Part shown: in pieces, positions 1 through 10,615 of the stretch
Layout of the letters: each line of letters opens with the position of its first letter
How positions within the stretch are numbered: the first letter of the stretch is position 1
DNA from: Lepas anatifera
Taxonomy: Eukaryota > Arthropoda > Thecostraca > Lepadidae
DNA length: 64,000 nucleotides
Assembly (NCBI GenBank): GCA_034440635.1
Contig: JAOTON010000040.1
Location: forward strand, 62,001 to 126,000
Direction of reading: 5' to 3'
Position numbers and translations under genes: made by a program
The notes under the pieces: model-generated
What the model was told of the DNA's origin: nothing
What the model saw: only the letters and a program-made list of their open reading frames with translations
The model's database searches: none

Positions 1-144
1 ACCAGACCTAAAAAATTGGTCAGATGCATAGAATTGATCAGGGATAAGGTACTGTAAGTTTCGTTGCTTTGCTTCTCTTCGTTTTTGCGTTATCCGGAAA
101 AAACCAAGAGGGGGGGCGAATTTCGCCCCCCAGGGGGGCGCGTG
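1..144. mobile_element. Right end of a TTAA-flanked DNA transposon (partial)
   Basis: The window opens inside an element whose end reads outward as TTAA (145-148) followed by CACGCGC and a C-rich stretch. This is the same terminal sequence seen at 3084, 31,553 and 32,390. Only the last ~144 bases are present. The G/C-rich self-complementary segment at 110-140 (GGGGGGCGAA...TTCGCCCCCC) forms a subterminal hairpin. No coding sequence is visible. Assignment to the TTAA-target class (piggyBac-like) rests on the shared terminus and the TTAA; the other end lies outside the window. Confidence 0.55.
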
Positions 145-624
145 TTAAAGAAAGACGAAAACTGGTTTCTGCGATGTTTCGTTGCTAAAAGCTGACACAA
201 AAATGAGCCAGCTCTGCAAAACAAAAATGGCGCATAAACGCCTTAAAACTAGCATTTTTGGGTCATATATGTGTTCTACCTAGGTCAGCAATTGGCCTAA
301 AGTCAATTATCTTTTTCAATTTTGAAGCAGGCTTGGTCGACTTGGATTTTTCGTAGGAAGATGGTTTGAATTACCTCCAATAGTACACTAGACTCTAAAA
401 GCTATTTTTTAGATACATTAGTTTGCAAATGGGTGATTCTCTAACTTTGAGTATTCACTCTTTCTTTTCCATCATTTGGGGAGATTTTCCCCACCTGCCA
501 TGCTTTATTGTATACATGGGTCATAGGAGCATCAGTATCCGATCGAATGGAAGAGAGTATCTTATTCTGTTCCCACATGCATTGACGTTTCGATACAACT
601 CACGGGACATCGTACATTTTATGT

Positions 625-1454
625 CTAATACTTACGCAATAAGCATCGCCGTTGATCCTGCTTGTATCCTACTTGAGATTGGAAATCAATAACAATCGTT
701 ATTGATCGACTCGCCAACAGCACTCTTTTGCAGATAAGATTATACTCATTCAGAGAACCAGCCGGGAGTGAACCCGACACCCTTGGTCTAGAAGACAGAC
801 ACTTTAGGTTTGAAAAGAAAAGAGAGCGATTTGTGCGTATCAGAAGTTGCGTTACCACTGCAGTGGTAAGCTTCCGTGGAGACCACGGAAGATATCATTG
901 AGAATAGCAGCTTGTGCAGTCTTCCTGGAGTGGTGTTTGTGTATGTAGCGAACATCTTTCGTCCGCGCTTCCAAGGACTCTTCAGCCATGACTCCGATGA
1001 GCTTCGGAGCGCTTCAATAATGGCTTGCCCATGAAGGAGGATTTTGGGAAGAGTTGGCGTCATCCGGGCCCAGGGATAAAGGGCCACAAACATATCCGTC
1101 CTCTCGTCGAGGAAATCTCCGAACTTGGCAGTGTCGATGAGGAATTTTCCACAGAGTGTTGGGAGAATGCAGAGGAGATTCTCGATCAGCTGGCAGTCAA
1201 TGCCAGTTGTTGGGAGAAGACTTTGCTTGCCTGGAAAAGGCGGCGGGCCGTGTTTACAGTGGTTGTTGAGACAGATCCATCGGGAAGAGACTGGATCGCA
1301 ATAAGGTCGAGCTCATTGTCCCAACAGTCAGGATTTCCCGCTTGCGCTTCTTGACGGAAGTCTTCACTTCAGGTCCTCGAGCGGCTGATGACTTCAAGGG
1401 TAAATGGTACCCAAGCTTGAGGAGAGCTTCAAGCAGACTGGAGATCCCAAACAA
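625..1454 (-). pseudogene. Decayed ORF of an uncharacterised repeat-associated protein family
   Basis: Reading the minus strand from ~1454 down to ~788 and switching frame at least twice gives continuous protein-like sequence. The most telling stretch is near 1093-1020: YPWARMTPTLPKILLHG followed, in another frame, by GVMAEESLEARTKDVRY and HKHHSRKTAQAA. I recall this T-x-H-K-x-L-x-HG ... EE-x-x-EARNKD ... H-x-RK pattern from uncharacterised, multi-copy invertebrate proteins probably encoded by mobile DNA. I cannot give a family name and do not know its biochemical role. The copy has frameshifts and no intact start, so it is a pseudogene. It is separated from a further minus-strand open stretch (2740-2955) by the TTAA element at 1525-2717, and the two may be parts of one older repeat. 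Confidence 0.4.
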
Positions 1455-1524
1455 TATGGCGCCGTCCTTTAGGGGGAGGCACCGCAGGAGAGCTAATTAG
1501 TTTCTCTTGGTAGGCTTTAATTAA

Positions 1525-2717
1525 CCTTCGCCCGGGTGGGGGTCTTTTTAGACTCCCCTCAGGTTTTTCCCAAGTGGTCGAAAAACAGCGGCGCGCAGCG
1601 CAACCAAACTTAGTCTAGCTGTTCCTTTATTATTTTCACATCTTCCCTGAAAATTTTAGCTCAAGGTCACATCAGGTCAGGCACCAGGCCAGGCGAAGTG
1701 ACCTCACCTAAAAATGCTTAGGACTGCATACCTAAAGAGAGGGTTAATCGATCAAGCTTAAACTCATACCACATAATGGGCCCACCAGGAGCTATAACTT
1801 ATGTTCCGGAATTTTCGACATTGGTGACCTAAGGTCATATACAGAGCATGATGACCTCCCCATTACAAAGGCATGGGGGAAAACACGAAATGAGCTTTTC
1901 TCGGTAAGTTTGGATGAAATCAACTTCAAATATCGGTTAGGACTTGGTCTTAGCCCATTTCTGAAGTTGATTCCAACAATTTTGACCTGTGATCTTTGAA
2001 AGGTGACCTAAGGTTAAATAAGCATTTTTCAGTGTTTCTTTATAAATTTTGAATATACAAATATAGAATTTGTATTGTGTCACCGAAGTGTTTGTATGGT
2101 CACTGCAATTCAAATGATATACATCATGACCATACGAGGTCAAGCTGGGTCAAACCATTGACCTGGGTCAAGCCAAATATTACATTGGACCTGGCATAGC
2201 AATAGCATATATCATTCGATTTGTATTGACAAGACGATTGAAAATGGTGCATCAGCTATGGCTGTATCTTGCTTGGTTTGGAAGTTATTAGCGAAAAAGG
2301 AAACGCCCTTATGCATGGGTGGCTAAATATGAACATTTGCAAGTACATTCCCAATGTTCAGTAACCTGCAGCTCCCTAGGTTTTGTCCTAACCCCAAAAA
2401 TATGGTCAATGCTATAAAATAAAAACTCAAGAGCTTTCGAATGGTGCTAAGAAAATGTTTCTAGCCATCTTAGTTTCTGGGATAAATGAGGTTTTCTTAG
2501 TACACATCATATTAGCGATGTTGACCTGTTTTGACCTCTGGTGACATTGATATTGACCGGACGATAAATATGACCGAAGTATTTTTGATATAATTTTTGA
2601 AGAGTTTTCGATGGGTTTTTGCGATTTTTTTAAGCTCTCTTAGTTTTTTAACATCGTGGGGGTCCTTTTTACTCCCACCGGGGCGAAAGTGCCTCGTACC
2701 CACCAGCGGGGCAAGGG
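1525..2717. mobile_element. TTAA-flanked non-autonomous DNA transposon, CCTTCGCCCGGG type
   Basis: TTAA is present on both sides (1521-1524 and 2718-2721). The left end starts CCTTCGCCCGGGTGG and the right end, read inward on the minus strand, starts CCCTTGCCCCGCTGG, so the terminal repeats are imperfect. A second, internal copy of the terminal motif occurs near 2680. The 1193-bp interior has no plausible transposase and carries many AGGTCA/TGACCT hexamers (for example 1663-1700, 1980-2010, 2145-2175, 2520-2560). The structure matches a non-autonomous element mobilised by a piggyBac-type transposase, which targets and duplicates TTAA. The element at 9065-10,611 is a relative, sharing both ends and large interior stretches. 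Confidence 0.7.
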
Positions 2718-2739
2718 TTAAGCCAAACAAGTAGCAGAC

Positions 2740-2955
2740 CTAATTGGATTTTGTGTCCGTGATGATTTTGAGGACCTTAGTGTCTACCATGGTCAGGAGG
2801 AGCTGGTGGCGAACCATGACGACTCCTTCATCGATGATGTCTACTTGAGTGGGCTGCAGGACATCTATTTGTATATAGTTCGATGGTGGGCATTCGATGT
2901 AGCGGTAGTGAGAGCCGATTCTTGGCGCGTACAGAAGCGACTTCAAATGGAACAA
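2740..2955 (-). other. Unassigned open stretch between two TTAA transposons
   Basis: The 362 bp between the TTAA sites at 2718 and 3084 is open on the minus strand for 71 codons and has protein-like composition (HLKSLLYAPRIGSHYRYIE, then YIQIDVLQPTQVDIIDEG). I do not recognise it. It may be target DNA into which the two neighbouring transposons inserted, or the continuation of the decayed ORF at 625-1454 on the same strand. There is no upstream start or promoter signal to support a gene call. Confidence 0.25.
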
Positions 2956-3087
2956 TGGGATGTTTTCCTGAAGTTTTTAGCTTTAAATGGACTGCATCGC
3001 AGCAGATGGAGCCGTGAAGTCTGGGAAATATTCTTAAGACATCTTTTGGGCTTACGATTCGAATACCCATGCAATGAGAGCTGTTAA

Positions 3088-4117
3088 CACGCGCATTGAC
3101 GGGGGTCTGAGCCACCTCCGCTTTGACGGGAGGGGGCGGGTACCCGCCCCACAAAGATCTCGAGAACCACGTTAGATAGTGAAAAACGGTAAGTGGTGTT
3201 GGGTAGCCCATCCAATTTTCTATCGAAAATATTTGAACCATTTTTTGTCAGGTCATTATCTAAGGTCATTAGGGGTCCAGACATGCCGTCATAGGGATAG
3301 CATGTAAATGTATGTTTTTGTGAACAAATGAAGATAGAGAAAAAAATTCACCAATGGAATCCTCACAGGAAGCCGAATCGAAGGCCATATGATATGACCT
3401 TGTTAGGTCAAATAAGCTCAAATAGGGAATTTGACCTGATCTGAGGTCAGGTCAAGGTCAAATTAGGTAAAATGCATATCATCAACTGCAAAAACAAGGC
3501 AAATCTACTGCCGTTAAAATAAACTCTCTGTCACCGTCCATTACTAAGTTATTCAGCTGAGACCATTTTCCCATGTATTTCCAATGGAGAGGTCATGGCT
3601 TGTATCTGCCCTTAGGTCATCAATATGAAAATACCGGGACACATTTTAGAGGACCCTGGTAGGCCTATTATGTGATATGAGTTTAAACTAGATAAAATCA
3701 CCCTGTTCTGACTTATGCTAGCTTAAACTTTTTTTGAGGTCAGGTCACTTAACCTGTACTGGTGACCTGACCTGAGATGCCCTAACCTTAAAATGTTGAA
3801 AAGAGTTGTAAAATAATCAGGGAAAGACATAGGGAGCGCGGTAGTGGAGTGGTCGGCGTAGCTGGATTCCACACAGCCGACCCGGATTCAAGGCCCGGCG
3901 GCTTCCCTGAATCAGGAGCAAGCTGGCTTCCGAGAAACCCTTCCAACAGGGAAAGAATTGGCGACGCCATATGACCCTGGCAGTTGGTGCGTCGATAAGC
4001 ACCAACAATTATTATTATAGGAAAAGGGCATAGTAAGTAAGGCGGCGTTTCACGCCGCCATTTTTGTACTGCATCCAAAAAAACGAGGGGAAGCGGGCAC
4101 CCCCGTCAATGTGCGTG
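3088..4117. mobile_element. TTAA-flanked DNA transposon, CACGCGCATTGACGG type, with nested SINE
   Basis: Flanking TTAA lie at 3084-3087 and 4118-4121. Both ends read TTAACACGC-R-CATTGACGG, continuing into a GGGTACCCGCCCC-like palindromic segment. About 40 bp inside the right end is a GGCGGCG...CGCCGCC hairpin (4041-4062) that has a counterpart in the related element at 31,557. The interior is rich in AGGTCA/TGACCT. A tRNA-derived SINE (3833-4018) interrupts it, so the element without the SINE would be about 830 bp, the same size as the 833-bp copy at 31,557-32,389. No ORF of transposase type is present. The right TTAA is shared with the adjoining element at 4122. Confidence 0.75.
3833..4018 (+). 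mobile_element. tRNA-derived SINE with ~14-bp target duplication
   Basis: The head resembles a tRNA: an A-box-like GGTAGTGGAGTGG near 3840 and a B-box-like GGATTCAAGGCCC near 3890. The body contains CCAACAGGGAAAG...GTTGGCGACGCC and the tail is GGTGCGTCGATAAGCACCAACAATTATTATTAT. Flanks AGGGAAAGACATAG (3819-3832) and AGGAAAAGGGCATAG (4019-4033) are a slightly diverged target duplication, and the related element at 31,557 shows the uninterrupted site. A SINE is an RNA polymerase III transcript copied by a partner LINE, and the 3' tail should match that LINE's end. Relatives with the same body and tail occur at 4711 and in the 13.7/16.6 kb palindrome arms. Confidence 0.75.
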
Positions 4118-4121
4118 TTAA

Positions 4122-4572
4122 AGGGAACGTGGCACCTTGGTCGAATCCTGGAATTTAGTGCAATTAGGCGTACTTTTAGCCGAAAATAATGAAACCACTC
4201 ATGACTTCTCTGAAAAAAATGTACAATAAGCTCAATATTTTGATTTTTAAAATACTCCTCTAGAAAAAGAAATAAATATCAGCCTGTGGATGATGTCACG
4301 ATCTGGCAGCCACTACCATACTTGAAACGCTCCAAGGACTTCGATTGGCTGATGCTCATCGTGACGTCAGCATATGTCGTCACACCAGCAGCTCACAAGA
4401 ATGGCCGCCCGACGAGGGGTTGATGAGGGGTTGGTGTCAGGTAGGTTTTAGCTTTTTTCTACAGAAATATCGAGTTCCAGGACAAATGATATATGGAGTA
4501 CCGGGTTTTCCGACTTGCTTTACAACTTGGCTATCTCAGTTAAAATCAAGTTATGAAGGTGCCACATTCCCT
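4122..4572. mobile_element. 451-bp TTAA MITE, AGGGAAYGTGGCACC type
   Basis: Perfect TTAA flanks (4118-4121, 4573-4576) and 17-bp terminal inverted repeats AGGGAAYGTGGCACCTT define a short non-autonomous element. An inverted full-length relative lies at 44,666-45,114 (449 bp) and a truncated one ends at 32,837. The interior includes a conserved segment (TGGCTGATGCTCATCGTGA around 4343) present in all three. No coding capacity. The left TTAA is the same four bases that end the element at 3088-4117, so the two transposons abut. Confidence 0.75.
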
Positions 4573-4710
4573 TTAAGGAGGCCGTCCAACAGGTCGAGAT
4601 GCCGAAGATCTCTGAAAACGGTGGAGCCGGAATAAGTATAAAATATAGGGAAAACGCAGCTGGACGCAGAATATGTTGACACCACAGGATAGCAGAAGGA
4701 TCAGGCTGGG

Positions 4711-4890
4711 GATGAGGTGGCTTGGTGGATAGCACCCTTGTCTTCTAAGCCACTGGTCCCGAGTTCAAGTCCCGGCGGAGCCTCTGAATAAGTCGATCTG
4801 ATCCCCAAAATCCCTTCCAACAGGGTGAGAGTTGGCGACGCCGTATGACCCTGGCAGTTGGTGCGTCGTTAAACCCCCAACAATTATTAA
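4711..4890 (+). mobile_element. tRNA-derived SINE
   Basis: The tRNA-like head has GAGGTGGCTTGGTGG (A-box region, ~4713) and CGAGTTCAAGTCCCG (good B box, ~4760). It is followed by the same body and tail as the SINE at 3833: CCAACAGGGTGAG, GTTGGCGACGCCGTATGACC, then GGTGCGTCGTTAAAC and CCAACAATTATTAA. The head differs more than the body, suggesting that related SINEs with different tRNA heads share one LINE-matching tail. I did not resolve a target duplication. Confidence 0.65.
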
Positions 4891-7842
4891 GGATCAGGCT
4901 GCAGCACCATGCTACCCAGCTTTTGAATATCATTTAATCTTGTCCAGAAATTAATTTTGACTGTTATTTTTGTTCAGTTCGACATAGGTTTCTGTGTATG
5001 TACCTAAATAATTGTCACCCTTACCACGGAAATAAGAGACGAGTTTCCCAATAGTGGTCAGAATACTCACCTGGTCCAAGTGTATCATCGACACTGTTGA
5101 CACTGTTTGTTTCATCCAATGACGTTGCCATAACAAACAAATGTTCTATCTACATTTCACCTCGAAGAAAACTCCGTGGAAAGTGGAGCTGATTCAAAGT
5201 GCAATAAATTAGGCAAAAATTTCGCAAATAAATCAAAAGTAGCTGTTGTGCATGCCAGGGGTATTACAATGATAAGAAATGGCCACTTTCACTAGTTCAT
5301 GAAAAAAGAAAAATGATCAACATGCGACTTTTCTCCCGCCCCGCCGCACAGTGTACTGGTAGAAATAGAAACGCCAGTGAATATTCTCGGTTGTTTCTTC
5401 TCTTGTGAAATAAAGGAAAACTTGAGTTTTGCCCTGTTGCTACTGCTGACAATGCTGACATCAGCTGACAATGATGTTGAAACTCTCCGGTTTTCGCCAG
5501 TATGGCTTAAGAAGGAATTTTTCTTCAGTCTGCCGAAGAATCTCCAGGCTAGCTGAAAGCAGGAACTTTCTGGACGGAAATGCAGGAGAGCTGGACTCCC
5601 CTCTTCACCCCGCCAACGGCACCAGCACTCAGTCAGTCCTCCTCTGGAAACATGGGTGGAGTTTTCGAACGGTTAGGGGGTCAGCACCCCCTGGTCTCCC
5701 ATAGGCATTGTATAGGGCTTGTATTGCCGTTCTAGCATTAACCCATCCAGGACTCCCCTGGGTTGAGAAGAGATATCCGGCCTTGTCTTGAACGCCTCTC
5801 GCGAGTTTCACGAACGCTCCAAGGTTCTTTGTTGGTAGATAGATCTTGGTTGGTGGTAGCTTGAAACAAGATTCGTCACTTTTGGGGCAGATGAAAGAAT
5901 GACAAAAGTGTTGCCTCTCAGTATATTGCTGTGGACCACAAACAAAGCTAGGTTTGTCGAAGCTTTATGAAGATATGCTGCCAATGCTTTTTACTCCCGT
6001 TGCAGGCATACTTAGCCAGCATTCTCTGGATAACAGTCAATTGGCCCAAGGATTCCCGGTGAAATATCCGTCAAGTTAGTCAGTTAGCCCACTAAAAGCA
6101 AACCTTGGCTTTCACCCTTGACCTTTCCAGACTAAAGCGCTTTTGGTTAATTAAAGGCGTATTGTTTCAGCAAATAATGCTTCTTTTCAAATTTTGAAGA
6201 CCAATGCTCGTTCCAGTACGCGAAAACAATACAAATGAGCTCAGGTGGTTCACCTCTGACTCTGTGACACAAGAGGTGGCCACCGTTAACAGTTTTTTTA
6301 ATCGTTACCACCACTTCCGCTACTTTGGTTAGCTGAATCTGCTACCTTACTAGAGCTACTTGTCAAACTGCGAAGCCACTACCCGCTGAGTGCTCCGCAT
6401 CGCTACTTCTTATTATAAAGCATTGCACCACTAAAGTATTACCCCAAAAATTGTTTTTCAGTGTGCTTTGGAAGGAGTTTTCAAAGAAATATTCTGCTTA
6501 TCCGTACCTATAAGTTATACAAAACTAATATTTTTATTGTAAAATGCGCAAACAAAATCACACAACAAGAACATTCATTCAATCTCACTTTGATTTCTGA
6601 TCAGGAAAAATTATATCAATCTCTCTATCCTTTTTTGGTGGTGATCCCCTAACAGGCTGTCGGTAGAGGAAGTGCTTTTGAATAATGTTGAGTCTTCCAC
6701 CCGCTTCTTTCCTATCTTTTTTTCTTATCGAAACCACTACCACTACTCCGTTACCATATGGAGAGTCCGCAAGCAAGGGAGCAGAGTACTCATGTAGCCG
6801 ACTGCCTTGGTCTCTTTGACATATTGAGTACCATAAGCGTCACCACCGACAAAAAGTGGGGAGGAGGGACAATCAATCATGAACATCTTGTTGACAAAAA
6901 CATCTTCGCCTAAAACAAAAACAGATTTGGGCTCCTTTGTTGCCTTTCCTACTTGCTGGCTTTCACACTTCCCGAATATTGTTTTTGTTTTAATTTGCTG
7001 AAATCTCTGAATTGTTTGATGAAAATTATGGGGGGGGTGACTACGGCACCCTTGACCCCCTTTTTCGACGCTCATAATCAGTACCGTCCTGCGATGTCCA
7101 GCGGGCAGTGGCGCCCCACTCTCACAGTGAGCTCTGGAACTAACCGTCCCTGCGCCACGCCGCACATTCTGCCCGTTATCGTCATTAAGTGGTAATAACC
7201 GCCACAGCCATTAGCGTCTGGCGGATCTGCCGGAGTCGATCTTCACCCGTCCAGGGCGGCACCTGGTCCCCAGCCTTTGTGCTCCCGACAGCGCAAGAAT
7301 TTGATGTCATCAGTGGTGGATGTATTGTCCAGCCAAGGTGAAAGGGATAACGCCGGTGGGGTGCCGGCCAGACGTATGTGACGTCACAGAAGCGACCACC
7401 GCCTCTCCGCCTCGCTCTTCCTGCTGCGACTCGATGCTCTCCGATGGCGTCGGCCATGCACCGTTTACTAAAAGCGTCTGTTATGACCGCTGTGGTGGTG
7501 CCAGATGTGCCATAACAGTGATGTGGGTGACATTATTAGGGTGATTCCGCGCGTTTTAGTTGCGTCCCTGACTCTGAGGCCTAACCGCCTCACAATGTGT
7601 CATCCGACAGAGCTGTGGGGTCTGGGGAAATGCTTCTGGTATTTCCAGGACTTACCAACGTGCGAGGATGCCTGTATGCGGGATATCATACCAACGAAAT
7701 GAGAGCACTTGCCAAGCGTCGTCATTGCATGGTTTCTTCTCTGCGCGACGCAATAAACGACAGCAAATATTTTAGCAGCTTGCGAGACGGCTGGCGCTTA
7801 AACATAAAAATAGAACAGACCATTTCTGAAATGATTGGACAT
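4891..7842. other. Long stretch without a recognisable gene
   Basis: Nearly 3 kb of unassigned DNA. On the minus strand, 5811-5629 reads VKLARGVQDKAGYLF and a further 40 residues of protein-like composition. On the same strand 7165-6743 and 7457-7185 are open and GC-rich, the latter ending near DRLRQIRQTLMAVAVI. I do not recognise any of these and none has a convincing start, so they are better read as old repeat remnants than genes. A short inverted repeat CTGTTATG...CATAACAG sits at ~7478-7519. Nothing else stands out. Confidence 0.3.
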
Positions 7843-7846
7843 TTAA

Positions 7847-8606
7847 CGCGCATTGAAGCATGGACGGATACCCGCCCCCCTCGGGCTGCTTGGAGGTAAA
7901 ATAACAACGGTGCGTAGCGCCACTGTACTTGGCATACCATTTCTCTGATCATTTTTACAACTTTTTCCCAAATTTTAAGGCTAGGTCATCTCCGGTCAGG
8001 TCACCAGTGCAAATCAAGTGACCTCACCTTAGAAAAGTTTAAGATACTATAAGGGTAAACCTATTCCATTGAAACTCAAATCACATAATGGGCTCACCGA
8101 GTTCTACAAAATAAAGTCTGGTATTTTTATATCGATGACCCAAGGTCAGGTACGAGACATGACCTCTCCATTGGAAATACATGGGGAAAATGGCTTATCA
8201 TGAAAGGTTAGTAATGGATGGTGATTTAACGGTATTAGTTTTGCCTCATCCTTGCGGTTCTAATGACATGCATTTTTACCTAGTCTGACCTTGATATGAC
8301 CCCAGGTCAGATCAAATCCCACATTGGACCTGATTTGACCTAGCAAGGTCATTTAATATATCATTCAATTCGGCTTCCTGCGATGATTCCAATGATCTAG
8401 ATTGTTTTGATGTATCTAGACTAGTTGAGATGACCTTAAATGTGACCTGGAAAAAATACTGCAAATAATTGCCATAGAAATTTGAATGGGCTATCGAACG
8501 CCGTTTACCGTGTTTCGCTATCTAGCGTGGTTCTCGAGACCTTAAGGGGTGCGTACCCGCCCCCCCGTCAAAGCGAAGTTCGCTCAGACCCCCGTCAATG
8601 CGCGAG
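7847..8606. mobile_element. TTAA-flanked DNA transposon, CGCGCATTGA type
   Basis: TTAA at 7843-7846 and 8607-8610 flank a 760-bp element. Its ends (TTAACGCGCATTGAAGC and, inverted, TTAACTCGCGCATTGACGG) are diverged versions of the termini at 3084 and 31,553. Interior landmarks shared with those copies include the GGCGCTACGCAC-type segment near the left end, the AGGTCA-rich central part (7981-8030, 8290-8350) and the GGGTACCCGCCCC-like segment near the right end (8550-8566). It lacks a transposase. The more diverged termini suggest an older insertion than the 31.5 kb copy. Confidence 0.65.
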
Positions 8607-8610
8607 TTAA

Positions 8611-9060
8611 AATACTGTTGTGGGCTATATAACAGCACTCAGGTCACTGTGAGCTATATAAACAGCCGCAGGCTTATATCCCCGAAGTGGATAAAGAAAG
8701 TGATAGGACTCAAGGAGTGGTAGGTGAAAGGAGCCATGAATGCTATGGTAGTGTGCAGTGGGTACATTATTGTACACCCTGTGTCATTCAAGCTGCTCCT
8801 ATTTGCCTAACGCTCAGTGCTTCGGCCTTCCAACGGCGATAAAACGGCGATCAGGATTTCCGCACATCACAACTTAGATGGAGATGCGGAAATCTGAAAG
8901 GTCGCATGTTGGGTCTGTTTGGCAACAACTTAATATTGAAAACGCTCGAACCGAGCAGTCGGCCATGAACTTTGATGGAGTTTCAGACTGTGGCCCGTGA
9001 TCTGTCTTATACCCAAGTGGCTGCCGATGGTGCCCAACTGTTTCCCAGTAATGTCGATGC
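8611..9060. other. Spacer between two TTAA transposons
   Basis: About 450 bp lying between the TTAA sites at 8607 and 9061. I see no gene, repeat array or RNA motif that I can name. A short local duplication (GTGAGCTATAT and related) occurs near 8625-8665. Confidence 0.25.
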
Positions 9061-9064
9061 TTAA

Positions 9065-10611
9065 CCGTTGCCCCGGTGGCGGGTACGAGCCACCTTCGCC
9101 CCGGTGGGGGTAAAAAAGACCCCCGATCTAAAAAACTAAGAGCGCAAAAAAATCGCAAAAACCAACCGAAAGCTCTTCAAAAATTATATCCAAAATACCT
9201 CGGCCATATTTCTCGTCCGGTCAATATCAAGGTCACCAGAGGTCAAAACAGGTCGATATCGCTAATATGAGGTGTACTAAGAAAACCTCATTTATCCCAG
9301 AAACTATAGGATAGCTAGAAAAATTTTCTTAGCACCATTCGAAAGTCTTGAGTTGCTCTTTTATTGCATTGACCATATTTTTGGGTTAGGTCAAAACATA
9401 AGGAGCTGCAGGTCATTGAAAATTGGGAATATGCTTGGAAATGTCCATAGCCACCCATGCATAAGGGCGTTCCCTTTTTCGCTAATAACTTCCTAACCAA
9501 GCAAGATACTGCCATAATTGATAGACCATTGCAATCCTCTCGTCAATAAAAATCGAATGGTATATACTATTGCTATGCCAGGTCCAATTTAAAATTTGCT
9601 CTGACCCAGGTAAATGGTTTGACCCTACTTGACCTGGTATAGTCATGGTGTATATAATTTGACTTGCAGTGACCATAAAAATACTTTGGTGACAAAATAC
9701 AAATGATATCTTTGTTGATTTAAAGTGTATAGAGTAAAACACCGAAAAATGCTTATTTGACCTAAGGTGACATTTTAAAGGTCACAGGTCAAATTTTTTT
9801 GTATCAACTTCAGAAATGGGCTAAGAGTAAGTCGTAACCGATGTTTGAAGTTGATTCCATCCACACTTACTGAGAAAAGCTCATTTCGTGATTTTCCCAT
9901 GCATTTGCAATGGAGAGGTCATGCTCCGTACATGACCTTAGGTCACCAATATAAAAAATCCCGGAACATATTTTGTAGCTCCTGGTGGGCCCAATCGGTA
10001 TGTGGTATGAGTTTCAACTTGATCGATTAACCCTCCTTTTAGTCTTGCAGTCTCCTTTTAGTTGTGCCGCCCCGGTAGCTCAGTTGGTAGAGCGTTGGGC
10101 TCCGGCCCGCTGCTCAGAAGCATGCAGTGGCAGTGCATGTCCAGGCTTGGGATCGGTTCCCCTGAGACGCTCCGGCGCTCAATAGTTTACCCGACGTACA
10201 GGTCGGCTGGCAACTGACTGGTGAGTGGGTGACCTGAGCGGGGCGGCCGTCCCTGTGCTTTGTGGGACGTTAAACTTTGGCTTCTAAATTAACCCTCCAT
10301 TGAGGGAGTTGCTCGTTCGGGTGGTGGGGTCGGGGTCTCCATGACAAGTCCCTTGATGACTTTAGTGAGACTCCGACTCCAGCAGCCTTACCAGGAACAA
10401 CTTGAACAAAATTTATAATTTTTTTTTTTGAGGTGAGGTCACTTCATCTGGGCTGACCTAATATGACCTTGAGCTAATATTTTCAGAAACAATGTAAAAA
10501 TTAAGAAGGAACAGGTAGATCAAGTTTGGCGGCAGCTGCGCGCCGCCGTTTTTCGGTCACTTTGGAAAAAAAACGAGGGAGGGGTCTGAAAAAACCCCAC
10601 CCGGGCGATGG
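9065..10611. mobile_element. TTAA-flanked DNA transposon, CCGTTGCCCCGG type, with nested SINE
   Basis: TTAA at 9061-9064 and 10,612-10,615 bound the element. The left end CCGTTGCCCCGGTGGCGGG matches the right end of the element at 1525-2717 in inverse orientation, and the right end (inverted: CCATCGCCCGGGTGGGG) matches its left end, so the two are relatives in opposite orientation. The centre (9760-10,030 and 10,425-10,510) has the dense AGGTCA/TGACCT character. A tRNA-derived SINE of ~350 bp occupies ~10,065-10,420. No transposase is encoded. Confidence 0.7.
10065..10420 (+). mobile_element. tRNA-derived SINE, GCCCCGGTAGCTCAG type
   Basis: The head GCCCCGGTAGCTCAGTTGG carries a consensus A box (TAGCTCAGTTGG) at ~10,075, and a B-box-like ATCGGTTCCCCTGA lies near 10,151. 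The spacing between them is longer than in a tRNA, so this is not a functional tRNA gene. The rest continues CTTCTAAATTAACCCTCCATTG ... GGTCGGGGTCTCCATGACAAG ... to a T-rich end near 10,420. A near full-length relative lies at 50,045-50,395, and internally deleted copies lie in both arms of the large palindrome (12,750-12,938 and 17,536-17,726). Confidence 0.75.
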
Positions 10612-10615
10612 TTAA

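Noticed and set aside
7185..7457. Possible small gene on the minus strand
   Set aside because: GC-rich open frame without a recognisable domain, start context or neighbours; kept only as part of the unassigned stretch.
10065..10160. A tRNA gene at GCCCCGGTAGCTCAGTTGG
   Set aside because: The A and B boxes are too far apart and no cloverleaf or acceptor stem closes. Multiple copies with a common long body make it a SINE.
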